Under the pieces are notes generated by a model. The model was given only the letters and a program-made list of their open reading frames with translations, did not search any database and was not told the DNA's origin. Below are positions 7,680-16,030 of a stretch of DNA of 35,519 bases, piece by piece (position 1 is the first letter of the stretch; the number at the start of each line of letters is the position of its first letter). Where the stretch lies: positions 1 through 35,519 of the forward strand of contig JACQAC010000061.1 of NCBI GenBank assembly GCA_016195245.1. The letters run 5' to 3'. This DNA comes from Pseudomonadota bacterium (GTDB taxonomy: Bacteria > Pseudomonadota > Alphaproteobacteria > Caulobacterales > Aquidulcibacteraceae). Position numbers and translations under genes: made by a program.

Positions 7680-8506
7680 CCGTCACCGCAGCAACCCAAG
7701 TGCTGGCCGTGATTGGCGACCCGGTATCACACTCGCTGTCGCCGCTGATGCACAATGGCTGGATCGCCGACCATGGCTTGGATGCTGTGTACGTAGCGCT
7801 GCCTTTGGGCGGCGCCGACCCGGTCTCCGCGTTGCGCGCCTTGAAGCGGTTCGGCCTTAGGGGCGCCAACGTCACCGTGCCGCACAAGGAAGCCGGCGCT
7901 CGCGCCGCCGACCGCAGCGAAAGCGATGTCGCCAATGTGCTTCGGTGGGAGGAGGATGGGAGTGTTTCCGCCTTCAACACAGATGGATTGGGTTTTCTCG
8001 ATTGCCTTTCGGAACAAGCACCCGATTGGCGCGGCCGCACGAGTCGTGTGTTGATGCTCGGCGCCGGCGGCGCGGCGCGCGCCATCGCCACAGCGCTTTC
8101 ACCTTTTGTCGACACCATTCATTTTGCCAACCGTACGCCGGAGCGGGGCGAGGCGGCGGCATTGTCGCTGCCCAACGGCCGCGCGCTGCGCTGGGATGAG
8201 CTGGAGCGCGGCTTCGGCGCGGCTGACTTGATCGTCCAAGCGACAACGTTGGGTATGGAAGGCCAGCCACAAATGGAATGGCCGGTCGCCAATTGCCGCA
8301 CCGGCGCCATCATCGCCGATATTGTGTACCGCCCGCTTCACACGCCATTGCTCGCAGCGGCGCGCGCGCGCCGGCTTGCCACTGCCGATGGCCTCGGCAT
8401 GCTCATTCACCAGGGCGCGCGCTCATTCGATCTTTGGTTCGGCATCAAGCCCGACGCGGCTAAGGCGCGCGCGCGCCTGCTCGCAGCGCTCGGTGAGACG
8501 CCGTGA
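7676..8506 (+). CDS. aroE: Shikimate dehydrogenase
   Basis: AroE reduces 3-dehydroshikimate to shikimate with NADPH in aromatic amino-acid synthesis. The 276-residue protein starts with the family signature [27 protein letters not shown] carries the catalytic lysine near residue 68, NTDGLGF carries the substrate-binding Asn/Asp, and the Rossmann loop is [13 protein letters not shown] near residue 130. The C-terminal [19 protein letters not shown] is also typical, with the conserved glutamine. The start overlaps the maf stop (ATGA) and the stop overlaps the GTG of coaE (GTGA), so the gene sits inside a tightly coupled unit. Confidence 0.97.
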   Translation: MTVTAATQVLAVIGDPVSHSLSPLMHNGWIADHGLDAVYVALPLGGADPVSALRALKRFGLRGANVTVPHKEAGARAADRSESDVANVLRWEEDGSVSAFNTDGLGFLDCLSEQAPDWRGRTSRVLMLGAGGAARAIATALSPFVDTIHFANRTPERGEAAALSLPNGRALRWDELERGFGAADLIVQATTLGMEGQPQMEWPVANCRTGAIIADIVYRPLHTPLLAAARARRLATADGLGMLIHQGARSFDLWFGIKPDAAKARARLLAALGETP

Positions 8507-9096
8507 TCGTCATCGGCCTCACTGGATCCATCGGCATGGGCAAGTCGACGGTTGCGCAAATGTTTGCGGAGGAGGGTGCGCCCGCCTTCGACTCCGACGA
8601 TGCGGTACACGCGCTCTATGCAAGGGACGGCGCAGCGGTTGTGCCCGTTGAGCGCGCGTTTCCTGGCGTAACCAAAGACGGCGCAATTGATCGCGTCGCG
8701 CTCACTGCGCGTGTCGTCGACAATCCCGAAGCCATCAAGAGGCTTGAGGCGATCGTACACCCACTGGTGCATCAGGCGCAGATCACTTTCCTCGAACGGC
8801 ACGCTCGCGCAGGCGTCAAGACCGCCGTGCTCGACATACCTTTGTTGTTTGAGTCGGGCGGGGCAGAGCGCGTGAACAAGGTCGTAGTCGTTTCCGCGCC
8901 TGCGGATGTGCAGAAAGCGCGCGTCATGGCGCGACCGGGCATGACCGAAGACAAGTACGCTTATCTGCTATCGCGACAGATGCCCGATGCTGAAAAGCGG
9001 GCGCGCGCGGATTTTGTCATCGACACAAGCGGCGACCTGGACGCCACGCGCACCCAGGTTCGCGCTGTGCTGGACGCGCTCGGCGAACAGAGTTAG
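8503..9096 (+). CDS. coaE: Dephospho-CoA kinase
   Basis: CoaE phosphorylates dephospho-CoA at the ribose 3' position, the last step of coenzyme A synthesis. The 197-residue protein opens with a P-loop, [15 protein letters not shown], followed by the family segment [13 protein letters not shown]. The lid and CoA-binding parts include [10 protein letters not shown] and [11 protein letters not shown], and the late motif [20 protein letters not shown] is characteristic. The start codon is GTG, overlapping the aroE stop by 4 bp. The ATG of dnaQ lies 10 bp after the coaE stop. Confidence 0.96.
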   Translation: MIVIGLTGSIGMGKSTVAQMFAEEGAPAFDSDDAVHALYARDGAAVVPVERAFPGVTKDGAIDRVALTARVVDNPEAIKRLEAIVHPLVHQAQITFLERHARAGVKTAVLDIPLLFESGGAERVNKVVVVSAPADVQKARVMARPGMTEDKYAYLLSRQMPDAEKRARADFVIDTSGDLDATRTQVRAVLDALGEQS

Positions 9097-9106
9097 CGCC
9101 GAACCC

Positions 9107-9847
9107 ATGCGCGAAATTGTTTTCGACACGGAAACCACCGGCATCTTCCCCGACCATCCGGAGCCACGCGAGCGTGATCGCATCGTCGAAATCGGCTGCG
9201 TCGAACTCATCAATCTTGAGCGCACTGGCCGCGAATTTCACGCCTACATAAATCCCGGTCGCAACGTGCCCGATGAAGTCGTGCGCGTGCATGGACTCAC
9301 CGGCGAGTTTCTCTCCAAGCACCGCAAGTTCTCTGAGGTCGTGCAGGAGTTCCTGGAGTTCGTAGGCGATGCGCCGTTGGTCGCGCACAATGCATCGTTC
9401 GATCAGGGCTTCCTCAACGCGGAGCTCGCGCGATGTGACCTACCGCGTCACGGCGACGAGCGCTTTGTCGACACCTTGGCGATCGCCAAGAAGCGCTTTC
9501 CTGGCGCTTCGTGCTCGCTCGATGCGCTGGCGCGGCGCTTTCAGCTCGACCGTTACGGTTTCGACCTGGCGACACGCAAAGCGGCCGGAGGCCACGGCGC
9601 GCTCGTCGACTCGCGTATCCTGGCGGAAGTGTACCTGCAGCTAAAAGGCGGACGCGAACAGCGTCTTGCATTCGATGTGTCGGTTGAGGTTGAAGCCGCC
9701 GACGGCGCCGTTGCGGCAGAGTTTGTACCACGCGCGCGACGCCCGCAGCCGCTGCCATCCTGTGCGACTTCCGCGGAGGCCGAAGCGCACGCTGCGTTCG
9801 TGGCCAAGCTTGGCCCCCACGCGCTCTGGCTGAAGTACGGAACGTAA
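9107..9847 (+). CDS. dnaQ: DNA polymerase III epsilon subunit (3'-5' proofreading exonuclease)
   Basis: DnaQ is the proofreading exonuclease of the replicative polymerase. The ORF track begins at 8987, but those first 40 residues overlap coaE out of frame; the family start is the ATG at 9107 (MREIVFDTETTG). This gives 246 residues. The three exonuclease motifs are present: Exo I DTETTG (residues 7-12), Exo II HNASFDQGFL, and Exo III HGALVDSRILAEVY with the catalytic histidine and aspartate. The C-terminal 50 residues are less conserved and match the region that tethers epsilon to the polymerase alpha subunit. The gene ends 3 bp from the stop of convergent secB. Confidence 0.96.
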   Translation: MREIVFDTETTGIFPDHPEPRERDRIVEIGCVELINLERTGREFHAYINPGRNVPDEVVRVHGLTGEFLSKHRKFSEVVQEFLEFVGDAPLVAHNASFDQGFLNAELARCDLPRHGDERFVDTLAIAKKRFPGASCSLDALARRFQLDRYGFDLATRKAAGGHGALVDSRILAEVYLQLKGGREQRLAFDVSVEVEAADGAVAAEFVPRARRPQPLPSCATSAEAEAHAAFVAKLGPHALWLKYGT

Positions 9848-9850
9848 GAC

Positions 9851-10360
9851 TTAAAAGGCCGCACTCGCCGCGCCTGGCGGTAGCCCGTCACGCGCTTGGC
9901 GCTCACGCAACTCAGCCCAATAGAGCGGCGTGAAGTCGATCGGATTGATCATGAGCGGCGGATAGCCGCCTTCGCGCGTTATCTCAGCCATGATTTGGCG
10001 GCTAAATGGGAAGAGCAGGCGAGGGCATTCGATCCAGATCAACGGCTCGATCTCTTCCTGGCGAACATTCACGAATTGAAACAGGCCCGAATAGACGAGA
10101 TTGGCCGCGAACATCACATCATCGCCCCGTTTGGCCGCGACATTGATGCAGAGGTCAACCTCAACCGCCTCGCCCTGATCGCCGATGGGTCGCGACTTCA
10201 CTTCCACGCCCATGTCGATGGTTGGCTGCTGGTCGTAGGCTTGTGCCGACGCGGCCGCCATCGCATTGCGAAATGACAGATCCTTCACGTACTGTGAAAG
10301 CACGCGTAAGTGCGGAGAATCCGCGGATTGGCCAAATTCTGGGCCGGGTTGCGTGGACAT
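9851..10360 (-). CDS. secB: Protein-export chaperone SecB
   Basis: SecB is a tetrameric cytoplasmic chaperone that keeps preproteins unfolded and hands them to SecA. The track start (10417) adds a proline-rich stretch with no family support. The ATG at 10360 (MSTQPGPEFGQ) has an ACGGAG ribosome binding site and gives 169 residues, typical of alphaproteobacterial SecB. Conserved segments seen are LRVLSQYVKDLSFRN, the strand DVMFAANLVYSGLF, and IECPRLLFPFSRQIMAEITREGG. It is convergent with dnaQ and divergent from the Tim44-domain gene, a common arrangement in this class. Confidence 0.96.
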   Translation of the reverse strand: MSTQPGPEFGQSADSPHLRVLSQYVKDLSFRNAMAAASAQAYDQQPTIDMGVEVKSRPIGDQGEAVEVDLCINVAAKRGDDVMFAANLVYSGLFQFVNVRQEEIEPLIWIECPRLLFPFSRQIMAEITREGGYPPLMINPIDFTPLYWAELRERQARDGLPPGAASAAF

Positions 10361-10493
10361 TCGCAAACTCCGTGTTGGGGGCGGCGGCGGGCTAACACGG
10401 GGGCCTATGCCCGGCAACCGTGCTGGCGGTGACAGCTTGTTAGCACTATCTTGGCGGTAAGCCGCTCAGGAAGTCGGCTCAGGAGTTGGAATT

Positions 10494-11090
10494 TTGGACC
10501 AGAGCACGATCGAGATCGTCGTCCTCGCCTTTGTCGCGGGCTTCGTGCTGTTCCGGCTCTACGCCACGCTCGGCCGCCGCACCGGGTCGGAGCGGCCTGC
10601 GGTGCCTCTGGCCGCGCAAGGCCTGTTGCCGCAGGGGGTCGCAACGCCTGCGCCACTGCCGCAGGCCTTTGCTGACAATCCGGCCAGCGCGGGCGTCATG
10701 GCCATCGTGCGCGCCGACCCAAGCTTTGACATTGCCCATTTCATGAACGGAGCAAAGGGCGCTTATGAAATCATCGTCGGCGCCTTTGCCAAAGGCGATC
10801 GCGACGCCCTGCGCAATCTTCTAACGCCCCGCGTGTTTGATACTTACGTCGCCGCAATCTCTGCGCGTGAAGCCAAAGGCGAGGCGGGTCCGGAATTGGT
10901 GCGTTTGAGGTCAGCCGACTTGGCCGGCGCCGAACTCGCCGGCGATACCGCACGCGTGACTGTCAAATTCGAGTCTGAGTTGGCAGAAGGCGCGGACGGC
11001 GTGCGCGACGCGCATGAGCGTTGGACTTTCGAGCGTGCGATCCGCTCGGCGGACCCAAACTGGCGATTGGCGCGCGTCGCCGCTGCGTGA
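10494..11090 (+). CDS. Tim44/TimA-family membrane-associated protein
   Basis: A 198-residue protein with an N-terminal membrane anchor (IEIVVLAFVAGFVLFRLYATLG), a proline- and alanine-rich linker, and a C-terminal Tim44-like domain. Recognisable features of that domain are FMNGAKGAYEIIVGAFAKGD and LLTPRVFDTYVAAISARE. Bacterial TimA proteins are inner-membrane proteins related to the mitochondrial import subunit Tim44; their bacterial function is not settled. The start is TTG at 10494, with AGGAG 8 bp upstream (10481-10485). The gene diverges from secB over a 133-bp gap. Its stop overlaps the GTG of the Smr gene (GTGA). In many relatives an mltA gene lies between these two; it is missing here. 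Confidence 0.88.
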   Translation: MDQSTIEIVVLAFVAGFVLFRLYATLGRRTGSERPAVPLAAQGLLPQGVATPAPLPQAFADNPASAGVMAIVRADPSFDIAHFMNGAKGAYEIIVGAFAKGDRDALRNLLTPRVFDTYVAAISAREAKGEAGPELVRLRSADLAGAELAGDTARVTVKFESELAEGADGVRDAHERWTFERAIRSADPNWRLARVAAA

Positions 11091-11599
11091 GCAAGAATCG
11101 GCGCGATCTCACGTCCGAAGAACGAAGCCTGTGGCGCCGCGTCGCGTCGACAGTGAAGATGCGACGCTCTCTCCCCGATGCAGAGACCGAGGCGCCGAGT
11201 AAACCGCCCCCAAGCCGGACCAGCTCTCACAGCCTTCTGGAGCGACCTGTGGCGCCACGATCGCCCACAGCGCGACCCGTCGCGAATGTCTCCACTGAAA
11301 AGCGCGTGCGCCGAGGGGACGTGGAAATTGGTGCGACGCTCGACTTGCATGGCCACACGCAGGACTCAGCCTTCAGCGCGCTCACCCGCTTTCTGCATCG
11401 GGCCCAGAAGCGCGGCGACCGCGCCGTGATCGTGGTGACTGGCGTTGGCCGAGGCGGGGAGGGCGTGCTGAAGCGCATGTTTCCCGGCTGGCTTGCGGCA
11501 AAAGAGATCCGGCCGCTCGTTGCCAGTTACGCCCCAGCGCATCGTTCACATGGCGGCGCCGGCGCCTTCTACGTGTTCATCAAGCGCGCTCGCGGCTAG
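11087..11599 (+). CDS. Smr/MutS2 C-terminal domain protein
   Basis: A 170-residue Smr-domain protein. The track start at 11021 lies inside the Tim44 gene; the GTG at 11087 overlaps that gene's stop and gives a sensible N-terminus (VSKNRRDLTSEERSLW). Residues 1-75 are basic and low in complexity. The Smr domain follows, with the LDLHGHTQDSAF signature, the GVGRGGEGVLKR segment (the family's TGxGxxS/G loop), and the end GGAGAFYVFIKR. Smr domains nick DNA or cleave RNA in characterised members; the substrate of this standalone form is unknown. An inverted repeat (GCGCGCT/AGCGCGC, 11584-11604) spans the stop codon but lacks a T-run, so it is not called a terminator. Confidence 0.9.
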   Translation: MSKNRRDLTSEERSLWRRVASTVKMRRSLPDAETEAPSKPPPSRTSSHSLLERPVAPRSPTARPVANVSTEKRVRRGDVEIGATLDLHGHTQDSAFSALTRFLHRAQKRGDRAVIVVTGVGRGGEGVLKRMFPGWLAAKEIRPLVASYAPAHRSHGGAGAFYVFIKRARG

Positions 11600-11688
11600 C
11601 GCGCGTCAACACTCGTTTAAGGCTCCTCTCCAACTCGTATTCATGCCCTTCAGCGCATCCTAACCAAACTCCGGCAGGTTCCTCGCGT

Positions 11689-11704
11689 GCGCCCGCGCGG
11701 GCGC
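11689..11704. repeat. 16-bp perfect palindrome upstream of the GGDEF/EAL gene
   Basis: GCGCCCGCGCGGGCGC reads the same on both strands and ends 13 bp before the ATG at 11718. It could fold into a hairpin near the ribosome binding site (GGGAGATGAG) and limit translation, or be an operator. High local GC makes chance palindromes more likely, so confidence is low. Confidence 0.3.
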
Positions 11705-11717
11705 GCCGGGAGATGAG

Positions 11718-13736
11718 ATGGGCGCGCTCGCTCGCATCGTGAGATCATACACGCCGCGTGGCTTGGCCGCGCGCGCGGTGTTGTTCACGACCGGGCTAAT
11801 GGTGGCGACGGCGTTGCTTTCGGCTGTCACCATCATGTTTGGCGCCGACCGCGAGAGCGAACGTCGACAGCTCGAAGTTACAGGTGAACTCGCGCAACAT
11901 TTGGCGACCGTGTCCGGTAATTTCATTGCCGAAGACAACATCCGCGAACTCAACTCGGTTACGACCGTGGCGACGTCCCGCCGCGAAGTGCGACGCATCA
12001 CGGTTCACGATGAGCAGGGGCGAACCATCGTTGCGCATGGAGGCAGCGCCTCCGATATTGCGGCCGCCGATGTGCTTGCCGCGCATGTAGCCAGCAGTGG
12101 CGAACCAACCTACGTGCGCACCGCCGACAACGGCCTCGCGCTTGCCGCCCCCATAATTCACAACGGCGAACGGCTTGGAGTCGCCGTGATGATGTGGAAC
12201 GGCAATGCATACCGTTTCGATGCGTTGCCCGCCCTCGCTCCGTTTCTTCTCATTCTGATTTGTTTGACCGGCGCAGCAGTTCCGCTGACGGCGCATGTGG
12301 TTCGCGCCGCCGTCGCACCGCTGGGCGAACTCGTGCGCTTCGCTGAACGGATTGGGGATCAAGGCCAAACAGAGTCAATCAAGCTCCAAACTGGCGATGA
12401 GTTTGAAACGCTCGCGAACGCCTTCAACAACATGATCGGCCGCCTCGATCAGTCCATTCAGCGCATTCAGCAAATAGCATTTGTGGATCCGGCGACGCAG
12501 CTCCCGAACCATGATCGCTTCGTGAGAGAGATTGATTTCTTCATTCTACGGGCCAAGGCCGAATCCGGCGCTGTGCTCGTTTTCGAACTTCGTCGTCTCC
12601 CCAAACTCGTACAGACGCTCGATCCGGCTGCGTCGCGAGAGTTTGTGCGGATGATTTCCGAGCGTCTGTCGAAGGCTATGACCACTGTGGATCGAGCCGT
12701 GCGATTGGTGGGGGAGGGAAGGTCGCCTCCGATCGCGGCTCGTCTTGGCGCCGTCGAATTCGGCGTGTTTATACCCAACCTCGCATCGCCGTCCGACGCC
12801 GCGCGGTTCGCGCAGCACCTCAATGCCGCCCTCAACCAACCGCTTGAGTGGCGCGGCCACAAGCTCACGCTCGGCGCCTGCTGCGGTGTCGCGTTGGCGC
12901 CGCGTGACGGTAGGGCCGCAGAAACCGTCATCCGCCATGCGCGCATGGCGCTGGGTGCGGCCAGCAATTCGCCTGCCGCCTTGAAGCTCTACACGCAGTC
13001 GCTGGATCGTGAGGCGGTGGCGCGGCTGACGCTTGAGCGCGAAATGCGCGGCGCCCTCGAGCGCAACGAGTTTCGCGCGTATTTCCAGCCCAAGGTCAAT
13101 CTCCGCTCTGGCCGCATTGAAGCATGCGAGGCGTTGGCGCGCTGGGTCCGTCCCGATCGTACGATCGTAAGTCCGGGCCGCTTTATCCCTGTAGCGGAGG
13201 AGAGCGGGCTAATCGGTCCGTTGTCGGACGCAATCATGCGCGAAGCATGCTGGAAGGCGGCGTCGTGGGCGCGCTCGGGACACCCGGCGAAAGTCGCCGT
13301 CAATGTTTCACCTCTGCAATTCCGCGGCGATCGTTTCGCAGAGCGCGTTCTTCGCACCGTGCAGCATGCTGGTTTGCGGCCCGATGCGCTGGAATTGGAA
13401 ATCACCGAATCGGTGGTCATGGAAGACCCGGACCGGGCCCTGCACGTAATCCGGCCCTTGCGCGACGCTGGCGTGCGTCTGGCCATCGATGATTTTGGGT
13501 GCGGCCATTCCAATCTGGCCGCGCTGTCAAGACTGCCCTTCGATGTGATCAAAATCGATCAGCAGTTTGTACGCGCTTTGGAGCGCGGTGACGCCCAAGC
13601 GCCGGCGATCATTGAAATGATACTGGCTTTGGCGGGTGCGCTCGACATGGAAGTGGTCGCCGAAGGCGTCGAACGACGTGAGGATTCCTTCAGCGCAAGC
13701 GCGCGCAAATTTGTCTCCGGTCGTGGGCCCATGTGA
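11718..13736 (+). CDS. Membrane GGDEF/EAL protein with degenerate GGDEF and truncated EAL
   Basis: A 672-residue putative cyclic-di-GMP phosphodiesterase. A first membrane helix (residues about 19-41) is followed by a periplasmic sensor region, a second helix near LPALAPFLLILICLTGAAVPL, and a HAMP-like linker (about 190-245). The GGDEF domain (about 245-410) has GAVEF at 344-348 in place of GGDEF, so cyclase activity is unlikely. The EAL domain keeps E471 of CEALARW, NVSP, EITES, the DD of AIDDFGCGHSN, the K of VIKIDQQ, and VVAEGVE. It stops being EAL-like at about residue 655. The last helix/strand with the conserved Gln-Gly-Tyr segment is missing, and the final 17 residues are antisense to adenosine kinase. 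Activity is therefore doubtful. The ATG at 11718 has a good GGGAG site. Confidence 0.88.
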   Translation: MGALARIVRSYTPRGLAARAVLFTTGLMVATALLSAVTIMFGADRESERRQLEVTGELAQHLATVSGNFIAEDNIRELNSVTTVATSRREVRRITVHDEQGRTIVAHGGSASDIAAADVLAAHVASSGEPTYVRTADNGLALAAPIIHNGERLGVAVMMWNGNAYRFDALPALAPFLLILICLTGAAVPLTAHVVRAAVAPLGELVRFAERIGDQGQTESIKLQTGDEFETLANAFNNMIGRLDQSIQRIQQIAFVDPATQLPNHDRFVREIDFFILRAKAESGAVLVFELRRLPKLVQTLDPAASREFVRMISERLSKAMTTVDRAVRLVGEGRSPPIAARLGAVEFGVFIPNLASPSDAARFAQHLNAALNQPLEWRGHKLTLGACCGVALAPRDGRAAETVIRHARMALGAASNSPAALKLYTQSLDREAVARLTLEREMRGALERNEFRAYFQPKVNLRSGRIEACEALARWVRPDRTIVSPGRFIPVAEESGLIGPLSDAIMREACWKAASWARSGHPAKVAVNVSPLQFRGDRFAERVLRTVQHAGLRPDALELEITESVVMEDPDRALHVIRPLRDAGVRLAIDDFGCGHSNLAALSRLPFDVIKIDQQFVRALERGDAQAPAIIEMILALAGALDMEVVAEGVERREDSFSASARKFVSGRGPM

Positions 13737-14659
13737 GAGATGACTTCGGATGCCGCCAGCGAAGCGAGCGCGCCGCACTCAGCCGTTGACCGCTGTTTCG
13801 CGTAGGCGAACAGGAAGCCTGCCGCGTATTGGTCGCCGGCGCCTGTCGTGTCCACCACCTTGCCGACCGGTAGCGGCGCCACGTGAGTTTCCGCGCCGCC
13901 TTCAAGGATAACCGACCCGAGTTCCGACCGGGTCACCGCAACCACCGGACAAGCCGCTTGCGCTGACGCGAGTGCAGCTTTCAAGTCGCTCGTCTGGTAC
14001 AGGGCCAGGATTTCGTGCTCGTTGGCGAAGAGGATGTCGACATGGTTCGCGACCAGCTGTCGAAAGCTATCGCGATGACGCTCCACGCAAAACAGGTCTG
14101 AAAGCGTCAGCGCCACCTTCCGGTCGGATGCGCGCGCTATCTCGGCCGCGCGCACAAAGGCGGCCTTCGCTTCGTCGCGATCGAACAGATAGCCTTCGAG
14201 AAACAAGGTCGCACTGGAGCGAATCAGATCGGCGTCGATATCCGACGCGGAGAGCAGGGTCGAGGCGCCGAGATAGGTGCTCATCGAACGCTGACCATCC
14301 GGCGTTACCGCAATCAGGCAGCGCGCCGTTCCGGGAGCGCCCTCGCGTGGCGGTGTGTCGAAGGCGACACCCGCGGCTCGGAACTCGCGCGTGAAACGCG
14401 CGCCGAGTTCATCGTCAGCGACCTTGCCGATATAGCCAGTCTTGCCACCGAAACTGGCAACGCCAGTCACCGTGTTGGCGGCGGAGCCGCCTGCGGCGAC
14501 CGTCGCTTCGCGAAACAACCGCGTCAGTTGATCGGCGCGGGCCTCGTCGATCAGGGTCATCGTGCCTTTGCTGATATCCTCCTGCGCCAAGAACGAATCC
14601 GGCACAGGTTGCAGAATATCGATGATGGCGTTGCCGACCGCGACGACGTCGTAAAGCAT
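13559..14659 (-). CDS. Adenosine kinase-like PfkB-family kinase with antisense-derived tail
   Basis: A PfkB/ribokinase-family sugar kinase, most like bacterial adenosine kinase, which makes AMP from adenosine and ATP. Visible motifs are the start YDVVAVGNAIIDI, the substrate-binding GGSAANTVTGVASFGG near residue 57, EGYLFDRDEAKAAF, and the C-terminal catalytic motif VDTTGAGDQYAAGFLFAY with the general-base aspartate. Native similarity appears to end about residue 325 (GPRPETNLRALALKE). The last 41 residues (SSRRSTPSATTSM onward) are the antisense of the EAL coding sequence. The catalytic core is complete, so the enzyme may still work with an odd tail. A SAM-independent choice between adenosine and another nucleoside or sugar as substrate cannot be made from sequence. 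Confidence 0.85.
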   Translation of the reverse strand: MLYDVVAVGNAIIDILQPVPDSFLAQEDISKGTMTLIDEARADQLTRLFREATVAAGGSAANTVTGVASFGGKTGYIGKVADDELGARFTREFRAAGVAFDTPPREGAPGTARCLIAVTPDGQRSMSTYLGASTLLSASDIDADLIRSSATLFLEGYLFDRDEAKAAFVRAAEIARASDRKVALTLSDLFCVERHRDSFRQLVANHVDILFANEHEILALYQTSDLKAALASAQAACPVVAVTRSELGSVILEGGAETHVAPLPVGKVVDTTGAGDQYAAGFLFAYAKQRSTAECGALASLAASEVISHMGPRPETNLRALALKESSRRSTPSATTSMSSAPAKASIISMIAGAWASPRSKARTNC

Positions 14660-14750
14660 GGAAAAACCCTTGAAACCTGCCGGTTAAAGCGTGTGCGTTG
14701 CGTCGTTGCAAGCATTGTCGCGCAGCGATTCGCACGGCAAGGTGGCGCGC

Positions 14751-15149
14751 ATGCGAAATCTCGTGGTGATCCTTTCCTTGGCGGCGTTGCTTGGATGTTC
14801 AACCACGGCCGCGACTCCGTCAGCGCCGGAGATGACGCCAGTGGCGGCGCTACTCGCCTCGCCCACCAGCAATCGCGGCGCGCAGATGCTTGCGCAGGCG
14901 GGTCGCGCCAATGCGCCAACGCGCGCCGACATTGAGCGAACGTTTGGCGCAGGCGACATTTCCCGCCAGGACGGCGCTGGTGTCGCACTCACCTACCGGC
15001 TCAGTACCTGCGCGTTGTTGCTTGTGTTTACAGCGGATGCGCACAACACATTGCGTCTCATGGATGCGCACGCAAGCGCACGCCAAGCTGGCCAAGCCGC
15101 GCCGACGCTCGATCAATGCGGCGCGGAAGCGGAAGCGCATCATCCTTGA
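14751..15149 (+). CDS. Small lipoprotein of unknown function
   Basis: A 132-residue protein starting at the ATG 14751 (MRNLVVILSLAALLGC), preceded by AAGGTGG. The N-terminus is a clear lipoprotein signal: two basic/polar residues, a hydrophobic stretch and the lipobox ALLGC, with lipidation expected at Cys16. The mature part has two further cysteines (STCALLLVF and LDQCGAEAE) that could form a disulfide in the periplasm. The region RADIERTFGAGDISRQDGAGVALTYRL resembles an SmpA/OmlA-like beta fold in feel, but this is only an impression. The track's longer start (14691) lies in the adenosine kinase upstream region and is rejected. The stop overlaps the next gene's ATG (TGATG), implying coupling with the ATP-grasp enzyme. 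Confidence 0.8.
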   Translation: MRNLVVILSLAALLGCSTTAATPSAPEMTPVAALLASPTSNRGAQMLAQAGRANAPTRADIERTFGAGDISRQDGAGVALTYRLSTCALLLVFTADAHNTLRLMDAHASARQAGQAAPTLDQCGAEAEAHHP

Positions 15150-16030
15150 TGCGTCGAATCGCCTATCTCACCGGCAGATCGTATCGCGGAACGCCGTTGG
15201 CGCCCGGCGATGTGCCGTCGCTCGAACTGAAGAGCCGCGAACTGATTGTCGCCGCTGGCGCTGAGCGTGGCCTCAGCTTTGAGACAGCGTACTGGGACGA
15301 TCACGAATTGCCCTCGCGCGGATTTGCCCTCGCGCTGATCCGCACCTGCTGGGACTACCACGAACGCCCGCAGCAATTTGTCGAGGCTTTGGACGCATAC
15401 GAGCGTGCGGGGCTGCGCGTTCACAATTCATCGAGCGTCGTGAAATGGAACGCGCGCAAGACCTATCTGAAAGAACTCGGCCCATCGGCGATCCCCACGA
15501 TCTGGGTCGATCGCGCCGATGCACAAGCGGTCGCGCAGGCCTTCGATGCGCTGGACGCCGCCGAGATTGTTGTGAAGCCACAGGTCGGCGCAGGGTCGAT
15601 CGATACGGTCCGCCTGAAACGCAACGCCTGGAGCGAGGCTGATTTGATCGCCGGTCCCCGGGGGGCGGCGATGATCCAACCCTTCTTGCAAGCCATCGAG
15701 ACGGAGGGGGAGCGGTCGCTCTTCTGGTTTGGCGGAACTTTCTCGCACGCCATTCGCAAGGTGCCGCACAATGGCAGCTGGCTCGCCAATATTCCCGGCA
15801 AGACTCAGTTTGTCGCCGACACACCGCCGGCAGCCGCGATGCAGGCGGCCGAGTCCGCGCGCGCACACGCCCCGAAAGACTTGCTCTACGTCCGCATCGA
15901 TCTGGTGCTGGGCGACGATGGCCAATGGCGCGTGATCGAGATCGAGGCGATTGAACCTTATCTCTTCTTGGACTTTGCGCCGGAAGGCGCGCGTGTCTTG
16001 GTTGACGCGATCGCTAGAGTCTTGGGCTGA
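15149..16030 (+). CDS. ATP-grasp domain protein (RimK/glutathione-synthetase-like)
   Basis: A 293-residue protein from the ATG at 15149, which overlaps the lipoprotein stop by one base. The N-terminal part (MRRIAYLTGRSYRG, then FALALIRTCWDYHERPQQF) and the central AAEIVVKPQVGAGSIDT segment resemble ATP-grasp ligases of the DcsG/RimK/glutathione-synthetase type. The late segments YVRIDLVLGDDGQWRVIEIEAIEPYLFLDF hold the acidic and Asn/Glu-like metal-binding residues at the ATP site. Such enzymes join a carboxylate to an amine or thiol through an acyl-phosphate; the substrates here are unknown. Its last 73 bp overlap convergently with the end of nth. The coupling to a lipoprotein gene is unusual and gives no clear hint of the pathway. 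Confidence 0.82.
   Translation: MRRIAYLTGRSYRGTPLAPGDVPSLELKSRELIVAAGAERGLSFETAYWDDHELPSRGFALALIRTCWDYHERPQQFVEALDAYERAGLRVHNSSSVVKWNARKTYLKELGPSAIPTIWVDRADAQAVAQAFDALDAAEIVVKPQVGAGSIDTVRLKRNAWSEADLIAGPRGAAMIQPFLQAIETEGERSLFWFGGTFSHAIRKVPHNGSWLANIPGKTQFVADTPPAAAMQAAESARAHAPKDLLYVRIDLVLGDDGQWRVIEIEAIEPYLFLDFAPEGARVLVDAIARVLG

Noticed and set aside
10431-10453. TTAGCACT near the secB/Tim44 gap as a CIRCE half-site, and a 12-mer TGACAGCTTGTT shared with the ppsR upstream region
   Set aside because: No inverted partner GAGTGCTAA follows, and a 12-mer match is expected by chance in a window this long.
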